Assembly: GCA_944384855.1 (NCBI GenBank)
Contig: CALWUY010000052.1
Location: forward strand, 1-64,000
Reading direction: 5' to 3'
Source: an uncultured Clostridia bacterium
GTDB lineage: Bacteria; Bacillota; Clostridia; Oscillospirales; Acutalibacteraceae
Length of the DNA stretch: 64,000 nucleotides
Shown here: positions 43,183 to 52,103 of the stretch, piece by piece
Layout of the letters: each line of letters starts with the position of its first letter
Position numbering within the stretch: position 1 is the stretch's first letter
Program-made: the position numbers and the translations under genes
The notes under the pieces: model-generated
Told to the model about the DNA's origin: nothing
Databases searched by the model: none
What the model saw: the letters and a program-made list of their open reading frames with translations, nothing else

Positions 43183-43580
43183 ACATTTCCGCCCTTTTAG
43201 CAGGGCTTTTTTCAGGAATTTTAGGTTCAATGGGACTCGGGGGCGGCGCGGTTCTGGTGATATATCTATCAGTTTTCACAGATACAGGTCAGCTTACTTC
43301 CCAGGGAATCAATCTCATATTTTTCATACCCATAGCGGCGGTTTCGGTGATAATCTACTCATACAAAAAACAAATCAAGTGGAAATATACATTAAAAATA
43401 GCCGCATGGGGACTCGCAGGTGCCGCCGTAGGATTATTGCTGACCGATTTTTTGGGCGGCAAGATTACCGGGAAAATCTTCGGTTTGCTTCTCATATTTT
43501 TAGGGATTAAAGAAATTTTCAGAAAATCCGATAAAACAGTTGCAAAAAAGGAAAAAACCTGCTATACTAAAAACGAATAA
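43179..43580 (+). CDS. TSUP/TauE-SafE family permease, second half
   Basis: A 133-residue membrane protein with about four segments: GLFSGILGSMGLGGGAVLVIYLSVFTDTGQLTSQGINLIFFIPIAAVSV repeats the pattern of the first half. Translationally coupled to it (ATGA), so the two probably form one transporter as a heterodimer. Its last codons contain the lexA promoter, and the stop codon lies inside the LexA box. Confidence 0.85.
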   Translation: MNISALLAGLFSGILGSMGLGGGAVLVIYLSVFTDTGQLTSQGINLIFFIPIAAVSVIIYSYKKQIKWKYTLKIAAWGLAGAAVGLLLTDFLGGKITGKIFGLLLIFLGIKEIFRKSDKTVAKKEKTCYTKNE

Positions 43581-43587
43581 ATGTTCG
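43540..43587 (+). promoter_or_regulatory. lexA promoter with LexA box
   Basis: TTGCAA at 43540-43545, 17 bp, TATACT at 43563-43568, all within the upstream TSUP gene. CGAATAAATGTTCG at 43574-43587 matches the Firmicutes LexA (SOS) box CGAAC-N4-GTTCG with one mismatch and directly follows the -10, so LexA should repress itself. Confidence 0.82.
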
Positions 43588-43601
43588 TCCGGAGGGTTTT
43601 T

Positions 43602-44189
43602 ATGTCAAGACAGCCTCTTAATCAGAAACAGCAGGATGTTTATAATTTTTTAGTAAAGCAGATGTCTCAGGGAATCCCGCCTACTGTACGTGAAATCAGC
43701 GCGGCTACAGGTATAAAATCCACCTCTACCGTGCATGCGTATCTGAATGCGCTGGAAGAAAAAGGCTACATTACGCGGGACGCCAAAAACTCACGCGCTA
43801 TAAAACTCAATTCGGATTTTGAGTCATCAATGGTTCCTCTCGTAGGAAGAATTACCGCCGGAAAACCTATTCTTGCGGTTGAGGAGATTGAAAATTATAT
43901 TCCCTATCCGTCACGTGATGCCGAAGGACTTTTCGCCCTTAGGGTTGTGGGACTCAGCATGAGAGACGCAGGAATACTTGACGGCGACATTATCGTTGCA
44001 GATAAAAACAAACCCTGCCGCAGCGGTGACATTGTAGTAGGTATGGACGGGGATGAAGCCACGGTCAAGCGGCTGCTTATCAAAAACGGAAAGATTATAT
44101 TTATGCCGGAAAATCCGGATTTTTCTCCTATTTATCCCGAAACTCCTTCCGTATTGGGAAAGGTTATAGGAAGTTACAGGAAATACTGA
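43602..44189 (+). CDS. lexA: SOS repressor LexA
   Basis: A 195-residue repressor. The N-terminal winged helix ([32 protein letters not shown]) binds SOS boxes. The C-terminal peptidase domain has the Ala-Gly self-cleavage site in RITAGKP, the catalytic Ser in [10 protein letters not shown] and Lys in ATVKRL. RecA filaments trigger self-cleavage. The ATG at 43602 follows CGGAGG; an earlier in-frame ATG at 43581 lies inside the operator. rnhA follows after 1 nt. Confidence 0.97.
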   Translation: MSRQPLNQKQQDVYNFLVKQMSQGIPPTVREISAATGIKSTSTVHAYLNALEEKGYITRDAKNSRAIKLNSDFESSMVPLVGRITAGKPILAVEEIENYIPYPSRDAEGLFALRVVGLSMRDAGILDGDIIVADKNKPCRSGDIVVGMDGDEATVKRLLIKNGKIIFMPENPDFSPIYPETPSVLGKVIGSYRKY

Positions 44190-44190
44190 T

Positions 44191-44640
44191 ATGATAGAAA
44201 AAAAATATGTGGAAATATTTACGGACGGAGCCTGTTCAGGTAATCCGGGACCTGGAGGCTGGGGCGTAATACTGCGTTTCGGACAGCATGAAAAAGAACT
44301 TTCGGGCGGAGAAAAAGATACTACAAACAACCGTATGGAGCTTACAGCCGCAATAATGGGACTGTCGGCTTTAAAGGAACCGTGTGTAGTAAGGCTTGTT
44401 ACCGATTCAAAGTATGTGGCAGACGGCATCACAAAAGGCTGGGCAGAAAGCTGGCGGGAAAACGGCTGGCGGAAGAGCGATAAAAAACCTGCCTTAAACG
44501 CTGATTTATGGGAAAAGCTGCTTACGCTTATAAACAGACACGAAGTTACTATTGACTGGGTAAAAGGCCACGCAGGACATCCGGAAAATGAGCGGTGCGA
44601 TAAAATGGCAGTGGAATTTTACAAAAAATTGCAGGGTTGA
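44191..44640 (+). CDS. rnhA: Ribonuclease HI
   Basis: A 149-residue enzyme that removes RNA from RNA-DNA hybrids. The catalytic acids are visible as [14 protein letters not shown] (Asp), RMELTA (Glu), LVTDSKY (Asp) and ERCDKMA (Asp), with the His of [11 protein letters not shown]. Starts 1 nt after lexA and ends 4 nt before tadA. Confidence 0.97.
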   Translation: MIEKKYVEIFTDGACSGNPGPGGWGVILRFGQHEKELSGGEKDTTNNRMELTAAIMGLSALKEPCVVRLVTDSKYVADGITKGWAESWRENGWRKSDKKPALNADLWEKLLTLINRHEVTIDWVKGHAGHPENERCDKMAVEFYKKLQG

Positions 44641-44644
44641 TATT

Positions 44645-45088
44645 ATGGACAGAAAATTTATGCATGAAGCCCTGAAATTAGCATATGAGGCGGCGCAAGC
44701 AGGTGAAATCCCGGTAGGAGCGGTAATCGTAAAAGACGGCGAAATCATAGCCGAAGGTAAAAATATGCGTGAGACAAAGCAGAACGCTTTATCCCACGCG
44801 GAAATTGAAGCTATTAACAATGCCTGCAGGAAATTGGGAAGCTGGCGGCTTGACGAATGTGAAATATACGTAACTTTAGAGCCGTGTCCGATGTGTGCGG
44901 GCGCTATTATCAATTCGCGGATCAAAACCCTGATTTTCGGAGCTTACGATCAGAAGAGCGGAAGTATAGACAGTGTTGTCAACCTATGTGATTACCCCTA
45001 CAATCATAAGGTAGAAGTGTACGGCGGAATCTGCGAAGACGAATGTTTAAAGGTATTGCAAGACTTTTTCAAAAATCTGCGTAATTAA
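44645..45088 (+). CDS. tadA: tRNA-specific adenosine deaminase TadA
   Basis: A 147-residue zinc deaminase that converts A34 of tRNA-Arg(ACG) to inosine. HAEIEAIN carries the zinc His and the catalytic Glu; PCPMCAGAIINSRI holds the two zinc Cys. The ATG at 44645 gives the normal length; the earlier in-frame start overlaps rnhA. AGGGTTGA is a weak ribosome site, so coupling with rnhA is likely. Confidence 0.94.
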   Translation: MDRKFMHEALKLAYEAAQAGEIPVGAVIVKDGEIIAEGKNMRETKQNALSHAEIEAINNACRKLGSWRLDECEIYVTLEPCPMCAGAIINSRIKTLIFGAYDQKSGSIDSVVNLCDYPYNHKVEVYGGICEDECLKVLQDFFKNLRN

Positions 45089-45126
45089 AAATAACCTGAT
45101 ACTTTACCGTATCAGGTTATTTTTTG
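45089..45126 (+). terminator. Terminator of lexA-rnhA-tadA, overlapping the convergent araC gene
   Basis: AAATAACCTGATAC pairs with GTATCAGGTTATTT and runs into T6. The loop and right arm lie inside the last codons of the leftward araC-type gene, so the two operons share this DNA. Confidence 0.85.
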
Positions 45127-45880
45127 TTCTGTAGCTTACCGGAGACACTCCAAAGTAACCTTTAAACGCCTTAGAAAAAGCGAGCTGATCGTCATACCCG
45201 ACAGAAACTGAAATTTCTGAAACCTTATAGTCTGTATTTTCGAGTAATTCTGCCGCCTTTTCCATTCTAAGCTTTTGCAAATATTTTTTAGGTGATATTC
45301 CCTCAGATTTAAAAAATATATTTCTGAAGTACGCACGTGAAAGGAAAAAACTTTTTGAAATATCCTCTACCGTAATTTTTTTATTAAAATTACGCTCCAT
45401 ATATTCTTTGATTTTTTTAACTCTCATAGAAGTGAACGTTAAGTTTGCACATTTATTAAGATAATCGTTGTGCAGAGATAAAAGAGTTAAAGCCAAATTA
45501 TTTAAAAAAGCCTCATTTTGTATATTTTTTCGGTCATAAATTTTAAAAAGCTTTTTTAATTCTTTTATTTCCTCTAAAAAATTAAATTTTCCATAAGCAT
45601 TATCATTTAAAAAACCGTATTTATCGATAATTTCTCCTATATCATCGCCGCTCAAATCAAAATAATAATACTTCCACATTATTTTTCTGTCAGGATAATA
45701 GCACACCTTTTGATTTTCCACCGCACAGAAAAAATCACCCTTACCAAGCTTTATGCCATTGAAATATCCATATCCGTCAGTTATATAATGAAGTGCGGTA
45801 CGAGGCATGACTAAATCTATCTTAGGCTTATCATATGTGCATTCCTCATATTCCGCATTAATGAGATAAACTTTTTTCAT
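45104..45880 (-). CDS. AraC-family transcriptional regulator of the GH2/GH38 locus
   Basis: A 258-residue regulator. The cupin-like N-terminal half (ALHYITDGYGYFNGIKLGKGDFFCA) is AT-rich and lysine-rich compared with neighbours. The C-terminal two-HTH domain is clear (ITVEDISKSFFLSRAYFRNIFFKSEGISPKKYLQKLR and KVSEISVSVGYDDQLAFSKAFKGYFGVSPVSYR). It is divergent from the GH2 gene with 101 bp between them, and probably controls it by binding a sugar released from the glycan. Its stop codon lies within the tadA terminator. Confidence 0.9.
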   Translation of the reverse strand: MKKVYLINAEYEECTYDKPKIDLVMPRTALHYITDGYGYFNGIKLGKGDFFCAVENQKVCYYPDRKIMWKYYYFDLSGDDIGEIIDKYGFLNDNAYGKFNFLEEIKELKKLFKIYDRKNIQNEAFLNNLALTLLSLHNDYLNKCANLTFTSMRVKKIKEYMERNFNKKITVEDISKSFFLSRAYFRNIFFKSEGISPKKYLQKLRMEKAAELLENTDYKVSEISVSVGYDDQLAFSKAFKGYFGVSPVSYRTKNNLIR

Positions 45881-45981
45881 ACTATCACCTTATAGTATCA
45901 TTTTACCATATAATTAACTGATTTTTCAATATCAATTTTGTCAGAGTATTTGTATAATACATTTATAAAGGAGCTGATCAA

Positions 45982-48900
45982 ATGAAAATTGACTATACAA
46001 ATAATGTGCTTAACAATCCTGAAACGCTTCAGGAGGGTAACCTTAAGCCTCGTGCTACAGTAGTGCCCTCCCTTAAAAAAGATGTTTATTTTAAAAATAA
46101 AGAAAGTTCTTCGCTTATTCAAATTCTCAACGGAGAATATAAATTTTCCTACCAAAATGACGACTGCATTGAAAATTTTTATTCAACAGATTATAACGAC
46201 TCAAACTGGGAAAATATAGACGTACCTTCGATGTGGCAATACAGAGGCTACGGCAAACCTGCTTATCCCAACACTGAATATCCTATTCCATTTAATCCGC
46301 CTTACGTTTTTTGTGATAACCCTGTCGGTTATTACAGAAAAAGCTTTACTGCCCGGAAAACCGCTAAATCAATCCTCTACTTCGGGGGAGTAGATAATGC
46401 ATATTTTGTATATTTAAACGGTAAATATGTAGGCTTTTCAAAGGGAAGCCGGCTTCCCTGCGAATTTGATGTTACCGATATTCTGCTTGACGGCGAAAAC
46501 CTTCTATGTGTTAAGGTTTTCACCTACAGCGATGCCACATATCTTGAAAATCAGGATATGCTGCTCACAAACGGTATATTCAGAGATATTTTGCTTTTTA
46601 ATCTTGGTGAATGCTATGTTTTCGACTACTATACACGCACTGAAGACGGCAAAATTTTAATTGACGTTACTTTAGAAGGCGACCTTAATAATTGCACAGT
46701 CAAATGCGAAGCGGACGGCAAAATTTGTGAAAAAGAAGCCGAAAATAATATGCATTTTAAGTTTGATATAGAAAATATCAAATATTGGAATGCTGAAGAG
46801 CCTAATTTATACAGTACTTATATCACACTTTTAAAAGACGGCAAACCTTTAGAAATACATTCTAAAAGAATAGGCTTCAGAAAAAGCGAAACTAAGGACA
46901 ACCGTTTACTGCTTAACGGAACGCCCATCACGATAAAAGGTATTTGCCGCCATGAACATGATCCGAAAAACGGCAAAGCAATTACGGTTGAATTTATTGA
47001 AAAAGAGCTTAAAAATATTAAATCGCATAATTTAAATGCCATACGCTGCTCCCACTATCCCAACAATCCTGCTTTTTATGAAATCGCAAGCGAACTGGGC
47101 ATTTACGTTATGAACGAAGGCGATATTGAAACTCACGGCTGCGGGGTTATAGGAGACCAAGGTTATATTTCCAAAAAACCCGAATGGAAAAAGGCATTTC
47201 TTAACCGCACTGAAAGAATGATTGAACGCGATAAAAACGAAACCTGCGTAATTATATGGTCGGTAGGAAATGAACACGGCTGCGGAGAAAATGTAAATGA
47301 CTGCATTAAAATGATAAAGAAAAAATTCGGTAATGTTCCGGCATATCATACTATGGACGATCCGAAAAATCCACTGATTTGCGATTTCAGGGCAGACGGC
47401 TATTTTACTATGGCTTCTATTATGAGCTACGCGCCCGAAGGCAAACCGGTAATGCTTACCGAATACGGTCACGCTATGGGCAACAGTCCGGGACTTATGG
47501 AGGATACTTGGGATTACGTATACCGAAACCGCCATATAATAGGCGGATACCTTTGGGAATATAAAAGTCACGGTTTTTACAACTGCGACGCAGACGGAAA
47601 TGATTTCTATGAGTACGGCGGAGATTTTAACGACTATAATCACTGGTCCAACTTCAGTATAGACGGCTACTGTCTGTCCGACGGTACCGCTAAGCCTTCC
47701 CTGCGAGACAGTAAAAATGTGCTTTCCCCTTGCTATGTCACACACAAAGACGGAAAAGTCAATCTGCTTAATACAAATGATTTCAAAACCCTTGACTACA
47801 TTACTTTACACTGGGAAATATGTGAAGATTACAAGGTAATAAAGCAAGGTAAAATGCAGCTGCCTGCAGTAAAACCGTACGAGGAATATACCCTACCGCT
47901 TGATCTCACAATAAATGAAAAAACCGCAGGCGCAAAATACTACATAAACCTTAGATTTTTAGAGGAAGACGGCAGGCTGAATGCCTTTAAGCAATTTTTA
48001 ATAGCCGAAAACACAAAACAGCCATATATTTCAGAAAAACCTTGCGCAGAAATTTCAGCAGATAAAAAAATAATAACAGTGAAATCGGATAATTTTGAAA
48101 TAAAACTCTGTAACGGGCTTCTATGTTATTACCGAAAAGACGGCAAGGTACTTTTAGAAAAGCAAATGAAGCTGAATTTTTACCGTGCCCCTACAGATAA
48201 TGACGGAATAGTGGGTTGGTCTGAGCGTTGGATATCAGAATGGCAGGGTATTTTCTTGAAACATTGGGAATTTTTTGCACAGACCGCCGATATAACCGAA
48301 GAAGACAGCTGCATTAAAATATCCGTTACAGGTAAGGTCTTGCCGATATCGCGTTTTGTCGGATTTAATGTAAATCTGATTTACCGGATTTACAGCAGCG
48401 GAATTATTTTAATTACATATACCGGCGAGCCTTTCGGCGAACTTACAGATGTTATTCCCAGAATAGGCATAATGCTTGAAGCAGACAAAAGTTTTTATTC
48501 AGTAAAATGGTACGGCAGAGGAGAAGAAGAAAATTACTGTGACCGCAAGGCGCATTGCAATTTCGGCCTTTATCAATCTGATATAGAAAATCTGAATTTT
48601 ATATACGACGTACCTCAGGAATGCGGAAACCGTGAAGACACCTGTTTTGTACAATTAATATCAAATGATAAGACGCTAACAGTTATAGGCTCAGAAAAAT
48701 TTGCTTTTTCCTGTCACGATTTTACGCTTGAAAATTTGGAAAATGCGCGCCATAGAAACGAACTGAAAAAATCTCCGGAAAAATATCTTTACATAGATTA
48801 TAAAATGCGGGGACTGGGCAGTCACTCATGCGGACCTGATCCGGAAGAATGCTACGAGCTGCATCCGCACAGCTTTCGATTTGCCTTTGCGATATGTGAT

Positions 48901-49029
48901 GAGGCTGACACCGAAAAAGCATTGGCGCTTTCAAGAAGTAAATTTTGCTCAACTACCGAAAAGCTTTCGGACAGTTATGTTTATAAAGTATTATGCGAAG
49001 AAAAGAGCATAATTGAATGTGATTTATAA
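45982..49029 (+). CDS. GH2 family beta-galactosidase (LacZ-like)
   Basis: A 1015-residue cytoplasmic enzyme with the five-domain LacZ layout. The sugar-binding N-domain (YGKPAYPNTEYPIPFNPPYV, CDNPVGYYRKSF) is followed by the TIM barrel with acid/base Glu431 in WSVGNEHGCG and nucleophile Glu494 in LTEYGHAMGNSPG. The C-terminal beta-galactosidase small chain begins around residue 700 with FYRAPTDNDGI. It should cleave terminal beta-D-galactosides. AAAGGAG precedes the ATG, and TATAAT at 45953-45958 is a probable -10. Confidence 0.9.
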   Translation: MKIDYTNNVLNNPETLQEGNLKPRATVVPSLKKDVYFKNKESSSLIQILNGEYKFSYQNDDCIENFYSTDYNDSNWENIDVPSMWQYRGYGKPAYPNTEYPIPFNPPYVFCDNPVGYYRKSFTARKTAKSILYFGGVDNAYFVYLNGKYVGFSKGSRLPCEFDVTDILLDGENLLCVKVFTYSDATYLENQDMLLTNGIFRDILLFNLGECYVFDYYTRTEDGKILIDVTLEGDLNNCTVKCEADGKICEKEAENNMHFKFDIENIKYWNAEEPNLYSTYITLLKDGKPLEIHSKRIGFRKSETKDNRLLLNGTPITIKGICRHEHDPKNGKAITVEFIEKELKNIKSHNLNAIRCSHYPNNPAFYEIASELGIYVMNEGDIETHGCGVIGDQGYISKKPEWKKAFLNRTERMIERDKNETCVIIWSVGNEHGCGENVNDCIKMIKKKFGNVPAYHTMDDPKNPLICDFRADGYFTMASIMSYAPEGKPVMLTEYGHAMGNSPGLMEDTWDYVYRNRHIIGGYLWEYKSHGFYNCDADGNDFYEYGGDFNDYNHWSNFSIDGYCLSDGTAKPSLRDSKNVLSPCYVTHKDGKVNLLNTNDFKTLDYITLHWEICEDYKVIKQGKMQLPAVKPYEEYTLPLDLTINEKTAGAKYYINLRFLEEDGRLNAFKQFLIAENTKQPYISEKPCAEISADKKIITVKSDNFEIKLCNGLLCYYRKDGKVLLEKQMKLNFYRAPTDNDGIVGWSERWISEWQGIFLKHWEFFAQTADITEEDSCIKISVTGKVLPISRFVGFNVNLIYRIYSSGIILITYTGEPFGELTDVIPRIGIMLEADKSFYSVKWYGRGEEENYCDRKAHCNFGLYQSDIENLNFIYDVPQECGNREDTCFVQLISNDKTLTVIGSEKFAFSCHDFTLENLENARHRNELKKSPEKYLYIDYKMRGLGSHSCGPDPEECYELHPHSFRFAFAICDEADTEKALALSRSKFCSTTEKLSDSYVYKVLCEEKSIIECDL

Positions 49030-49036
49030 TTATTAT

Positions 49037-49072
49037 AACAGTACGGACTTAAAACAGACCGTACTGTTTTTA
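49037..49072 (+). terminator. Terminator of the GH2 gene
   Basis: AACAGTACGG (49037-49046) pairs with CCGTACTGTT (49059-49068), followed by T5. The GH38 gene downstream has its own promoter. Confidence 0.85.
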
Positions 49073-49130
49073 TATTATTTCTATTCTATTTTGAGATTTA
49101 TAATACTTATTATTTTCATTATAAAAAAAC

Positions 49131-49160
49131 TTGACAAAGCACGGAAGTAAAAGGTAGAAT
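49131..49160 (+). promoter_or_regulatory. Promoter of the GH38 gene
   Basis: TTGACA at 49131-49136, 18 bp, TAGAAT at 49155-49160, 35 nt before the ATG. Confidence 0.7.
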
Positions 49161-49195
49161 ACACTTAATACATATATTTTTGCAGGAGGTAAAAA

Positions 49196-52003
49196 ATGAA
49201 CTTCTTAGAAAAACTAAACAGCATTAATGCCCACCGCAAAGAAGGTAAGAATGCTGAGCGTATTGCTTCACAGCTTACTTATCTTTACGAAATTTCGAAA
49301 ATCAAAAACGGTATATATGATAAAGAAATAGAAAAAGGTATGGATTTTATACTCTCTAAAATTGATAACGACGGAGTAATAACCGCAAAAACGGTAAGTG
49401 AAGCCGAAGACATGCTCTCTGACCTGTCTGCGGTTGCGAAAAGCTATAAGCAGATCTTTGTATCACACGCCCATATCGATATGAACTGGATGTGGGGTTA
49501 CAACGAAACCGCGGCAGTAACAATTGACACCTTCCGCACTGTGCTTAATCTTATGCGAGAGTACCCCGAATTTACTTACGGACAATCTCAGGCGGCAACG
49601 TACGAAATAATTGAAAAATTTGCCCCCGAAATGCTTGTAGAAATCAAAAAATATATAAAGGAAGGCAGATGGGAAGTTACCGCCTGCGAATGGGTGGAAC
49701 CCGATAAAAATATGCCGGACGGCGAATCGCTTACACGTCAGATTTTACAGACTAAAAAATATCTTTCCGATCTTCTGGATATATCACCCGATTCGCTTGA
49801 TTTGGATTTTGTGCCAGATACATTCGGCCACAATCTGAACGTGCCCGAAATTTTAGGCAATGCAGGTATTAAATATATGTATCACTGCCGCGGCTTTGAC
49901 GCTGATTTCAATATATACCGCTATCAGTCTCCGTCAGGTAAAAGCACCCTTAATCTGCGGGAATACGGCTGGTACAACGGTTACATAAAAACCTCGAATT
50001 TTGAGGTTGTTCCGGACTTCTGCAGCAAAAACAATGTAAACTCGTTTCTCTGCGTATACGGTGTAGGAGATCACGGCGGCGGTCCTTCGAGAAGAGACAT
50101 TGAACGTATAATGGAATACCGCAGCTGGCCGCTCACTCCCGATATCAAATTCGGTACTATACGTGAATATTTCCACATACTCGAAAGCAGCAAAACCGAA
50201 TTTCCGGTTATAACGGATGAAATAAACTTTTTGCTTACCGGCTGCTATACCACCCAATGCAGAATAAAGATGGCAAACCGCATTGCCGAAGCGAGAATGA
50301 ACGAAGCCGAAGAACTTTCCTGCGCCGCCTCGCTGTTTGCCGGCGCCAAGCGCGATCCTGACAGACTTGACAAAGCTTGGAGAAATATCCTTTTCAATCA
50401 TTTCCACGATATAATACCGGGTTCAGGCACAATCGAAACCCGTGAATACGCTTTAGGTCTTTTTCAGGAATCGATGGCCTTTATAAATACATACGCGAAT
50501 GAATCGATGCGGGCAATCGGAGAAAAAATAGATACTTCCTCCATAGGGTTTGAAGATGCGAATGATACCGATTCCGAAGGCGCCGGTGCAGGATATTACC
50601 AGGACCAGGAAAGATTTTTCCGTATGTCTGCCGCAGAACGCGGAAGAGGTCCCGTTCGCGCCGTTCATATCTTCAACACCACACCCTATGACCGCGATGA
50701 ATTCACACAGGTACTTATCTGGGATTACAACTACGACCATACAAATATAACTGTTACCGACTCCGAAGGAAACGATATTGAGTTTACTGTATTAGGACAG
50801 GGAGAAAGCTACTGGGATCATAAATTCACCAAGCTTCTGGTCCGTGCAAAAGTAAAAGCTTTCGGATATACTACGGTCATCATAAAGCAGAGTGTCAAAA
50901 AACCTTACATTCCGTACGATTTCTATACACCGCTTGAATTCAACCGTCTGCAGCCTTTGACCGATCACCAGATAAACGACGCTCCGTTTGTATTGGAAAA
51001 CGAATATATTAAGGCAGTTTTTGATAAAAACACCTATCATCTCACAGAATTTACAGACAAAAAAAATAATAAGCAGCTTATAAGCGAACCGTCAGCATAC
51101 TTCAGATATATAGATGAAAATCCTTACTACGGAATGACATCCTGGCGCGTAGGCCCGTATATGAATGTTACCGATCTTAATTCGACCCAAAACACACAAT
51201 TCATAAAAGGCAAAAATGACCCTAATTACTCTTATATTATCTATAAAATGAATTTTTCGGTATCATCGCTGCAAGTTAAAATATCACTTAAAAAGAACAG
51301 TCCGGTACTTGAGTATGAGGTAACAGCGGACTGGAGCGAAGTGCCACAGGAAAAAGTTAAAATACCTCAGCTGAATTTTGCGCTGCCGGTTTCCTTTGAA
51401 ACACAAAACGCCGTATATGATATTCCGTACGGAGAAACAGAAAGAAATCCTCTGGCTCATGATGTGCCCGCGCTGAGTTATATGTGTGTTCCCGGATCTG
51501 ACGGCACCGGTATAGGTATTGTAACCGATACCAAGTACGGATACCGCTTCTGGAATAACTGCGGAAGCGTCACTCTTATAAGAAGCGCTTACGACCCTGA
51601 TCCGTATCCGGACAGGGGAATTCACCGTATACGCATAGGCATAACAGCCGGAAGCCGCGATGAAATCAAACGGCAGGCGGATCTATTCAACCATCCTATG
51701 CCGTATACCCCGGCAACCCGCCACGGCGGTATTCTCCCGCTTGAAAATTCAGCTCTCTCGCTGGAAGGAAATGTCCGTGTGTCCTGTGTGAAAAATTCAC
51801 AGAACGGAAAGGGAACTGCCGTAAGACTTTACGACGTAAGCGGAAAAACACAAAAAGTAAAAATCAAACCGGTAAATCCCGCAGCAAAGGCTTACATAAC
51901 CGATTCAAACGAATGTCATATTTTAGCTGATGCTGACATAACAGACGGTGCCGCTGTGGTCACTGTTCCGCCAAAAAGCGCCGTAACGGTAATAATCGAA
52001 TAA
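49196..52003 (+). CDS. GH38 family alpha-mannosidase
   Basis: A 935-residue cytoplasmic enzyme that should remove terminal alpha-mannose. The N-terminal catalytic domain has SHAHIDMNWMWGYNETA (His91, His93 and Asp95 as zinc ligands) and LDFVPDTFGHNLN with the nucleophile Asp208. CEWVEPDKNMPDGESLTRQ and NHFHDIIPGSGTIETREYA are further family blocks. The helical middle domain (about 330-420) and a large beta-sandwich C-terminal domain follow. GGAGGT precedes the ATG by 7 nt. Together with the GH2 enzyme it suggests breakdown of N-glycan-like or galactomannan oligosaccharides, an inference. Confidence 0.92.
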   Translation: MNFLEKLNSINAHRKEGKNAERIASQLTYLYEISKIKNGIYDKEIEKGMDFILSKIDNDGVITAKTVSEAEDMLSDLSAVAKSYKQIFVSHAHIDMNWMWGYNETAAVTIDTFRTVLNLMREYPEFTYGQSQAATYEIIEKFAPEMLVEIKKYIKEGRWEVTACEWVEPDKNMPDGESLTRQILQTKKYLSDLLDISPDSLDLDFVPDTFGHNLNVPEILGNAGIKYMYHCRGFDADFNIYRYQSPSGKSTLNLREYGWYNGYIKTSNFEVVPDFCSKNNVNSFLCVYGVGDHGGGPSRRDIERIMEYRSWPLTPDIKFGTIREYFHILESSKTEFPVITDEINFLLTGCYTTQCRIKMANRIAEARMNEAEELSCAASLFAGAKRDPDRLDKAWRNILFNHFHDIIPGSGTIETREYALGLFQESMAFINTYANESMRAIGEKIDTSSIGFEDANDTDSEGAGAGYYQDQERFFRMSAAERGRGPVRAVHIFNTTPYDRDEFTQVLIWDYNYDHTNITVTDSEGNDIEFTVLGQGESYWDHKFTKLLVRAKVKAFGYTTVIIKQSVKKPYIPYDFYTPLEFNRLQPLTDHQINDAPFVLENEYIKAVFDKNTYHLTEFTDKKNNKQLISEPSAYFRYIDENPYYGMTSWRVGPYMNVTDLNSTQNTQFIKGKNDPNYSYIIYKMNFSVSSLQVKISLKKNSPVLEYEVTADWSEVPQEKVKIPQLNFALPVSFETQNAVYDIPYGETERNPLAHDVPALSYMCVPGSDGTGIGIVTDTKYGYRFWNNCGSVTLIRSAYDPDPYPDRGIHRIRIGITAGSRDEIKRQADLFNHPMPYTPATRHGGILPLENSALSLEGNVRVSCVKNSQNGKGTAVRLYDVSGKTQKVKIKPVNPAAKAYITDSNECHILADADITDGAAVVTVPPKSAVTVIIE

Positions 52004-52020
52004 AACCGTTTATAACAAAA

Positions 52021-52053
52021 AAACCGCGCATGCATAAAAGCCCTGCGCGGTTT
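52021..52053 (+). terminator. Terminator of the GH38 gene
   Basis: AAACCGCGCA (52021-52030) pairs with TGCGCGGTTT (52044-52053); TTTTC follows. 15 nt past the stop. Confidence 0.8.
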
Positions 52054-52063
52054 TCAGCTGCAA

Positions 52064-52096
52064 ATATCCCGCCGTGAATTCACGGCGGGATATTTT
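52064..52096. terminator. Second hairpin between GH38 and rpoC
   Basis: ATATCCCGCCGTG (52064-52076) pairs perfectly with CACGGCGGGATAT (52081-52093) around a 4-nt loop. T-rich DNA lies on its right side, and less so on its left. It may back up the GH38 terminator and serve the leftward rpoC, whose stop lies 8 nt away. Confidence 0.65.
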
Positions 52097-52103
52097 ATAT
52101 TTT

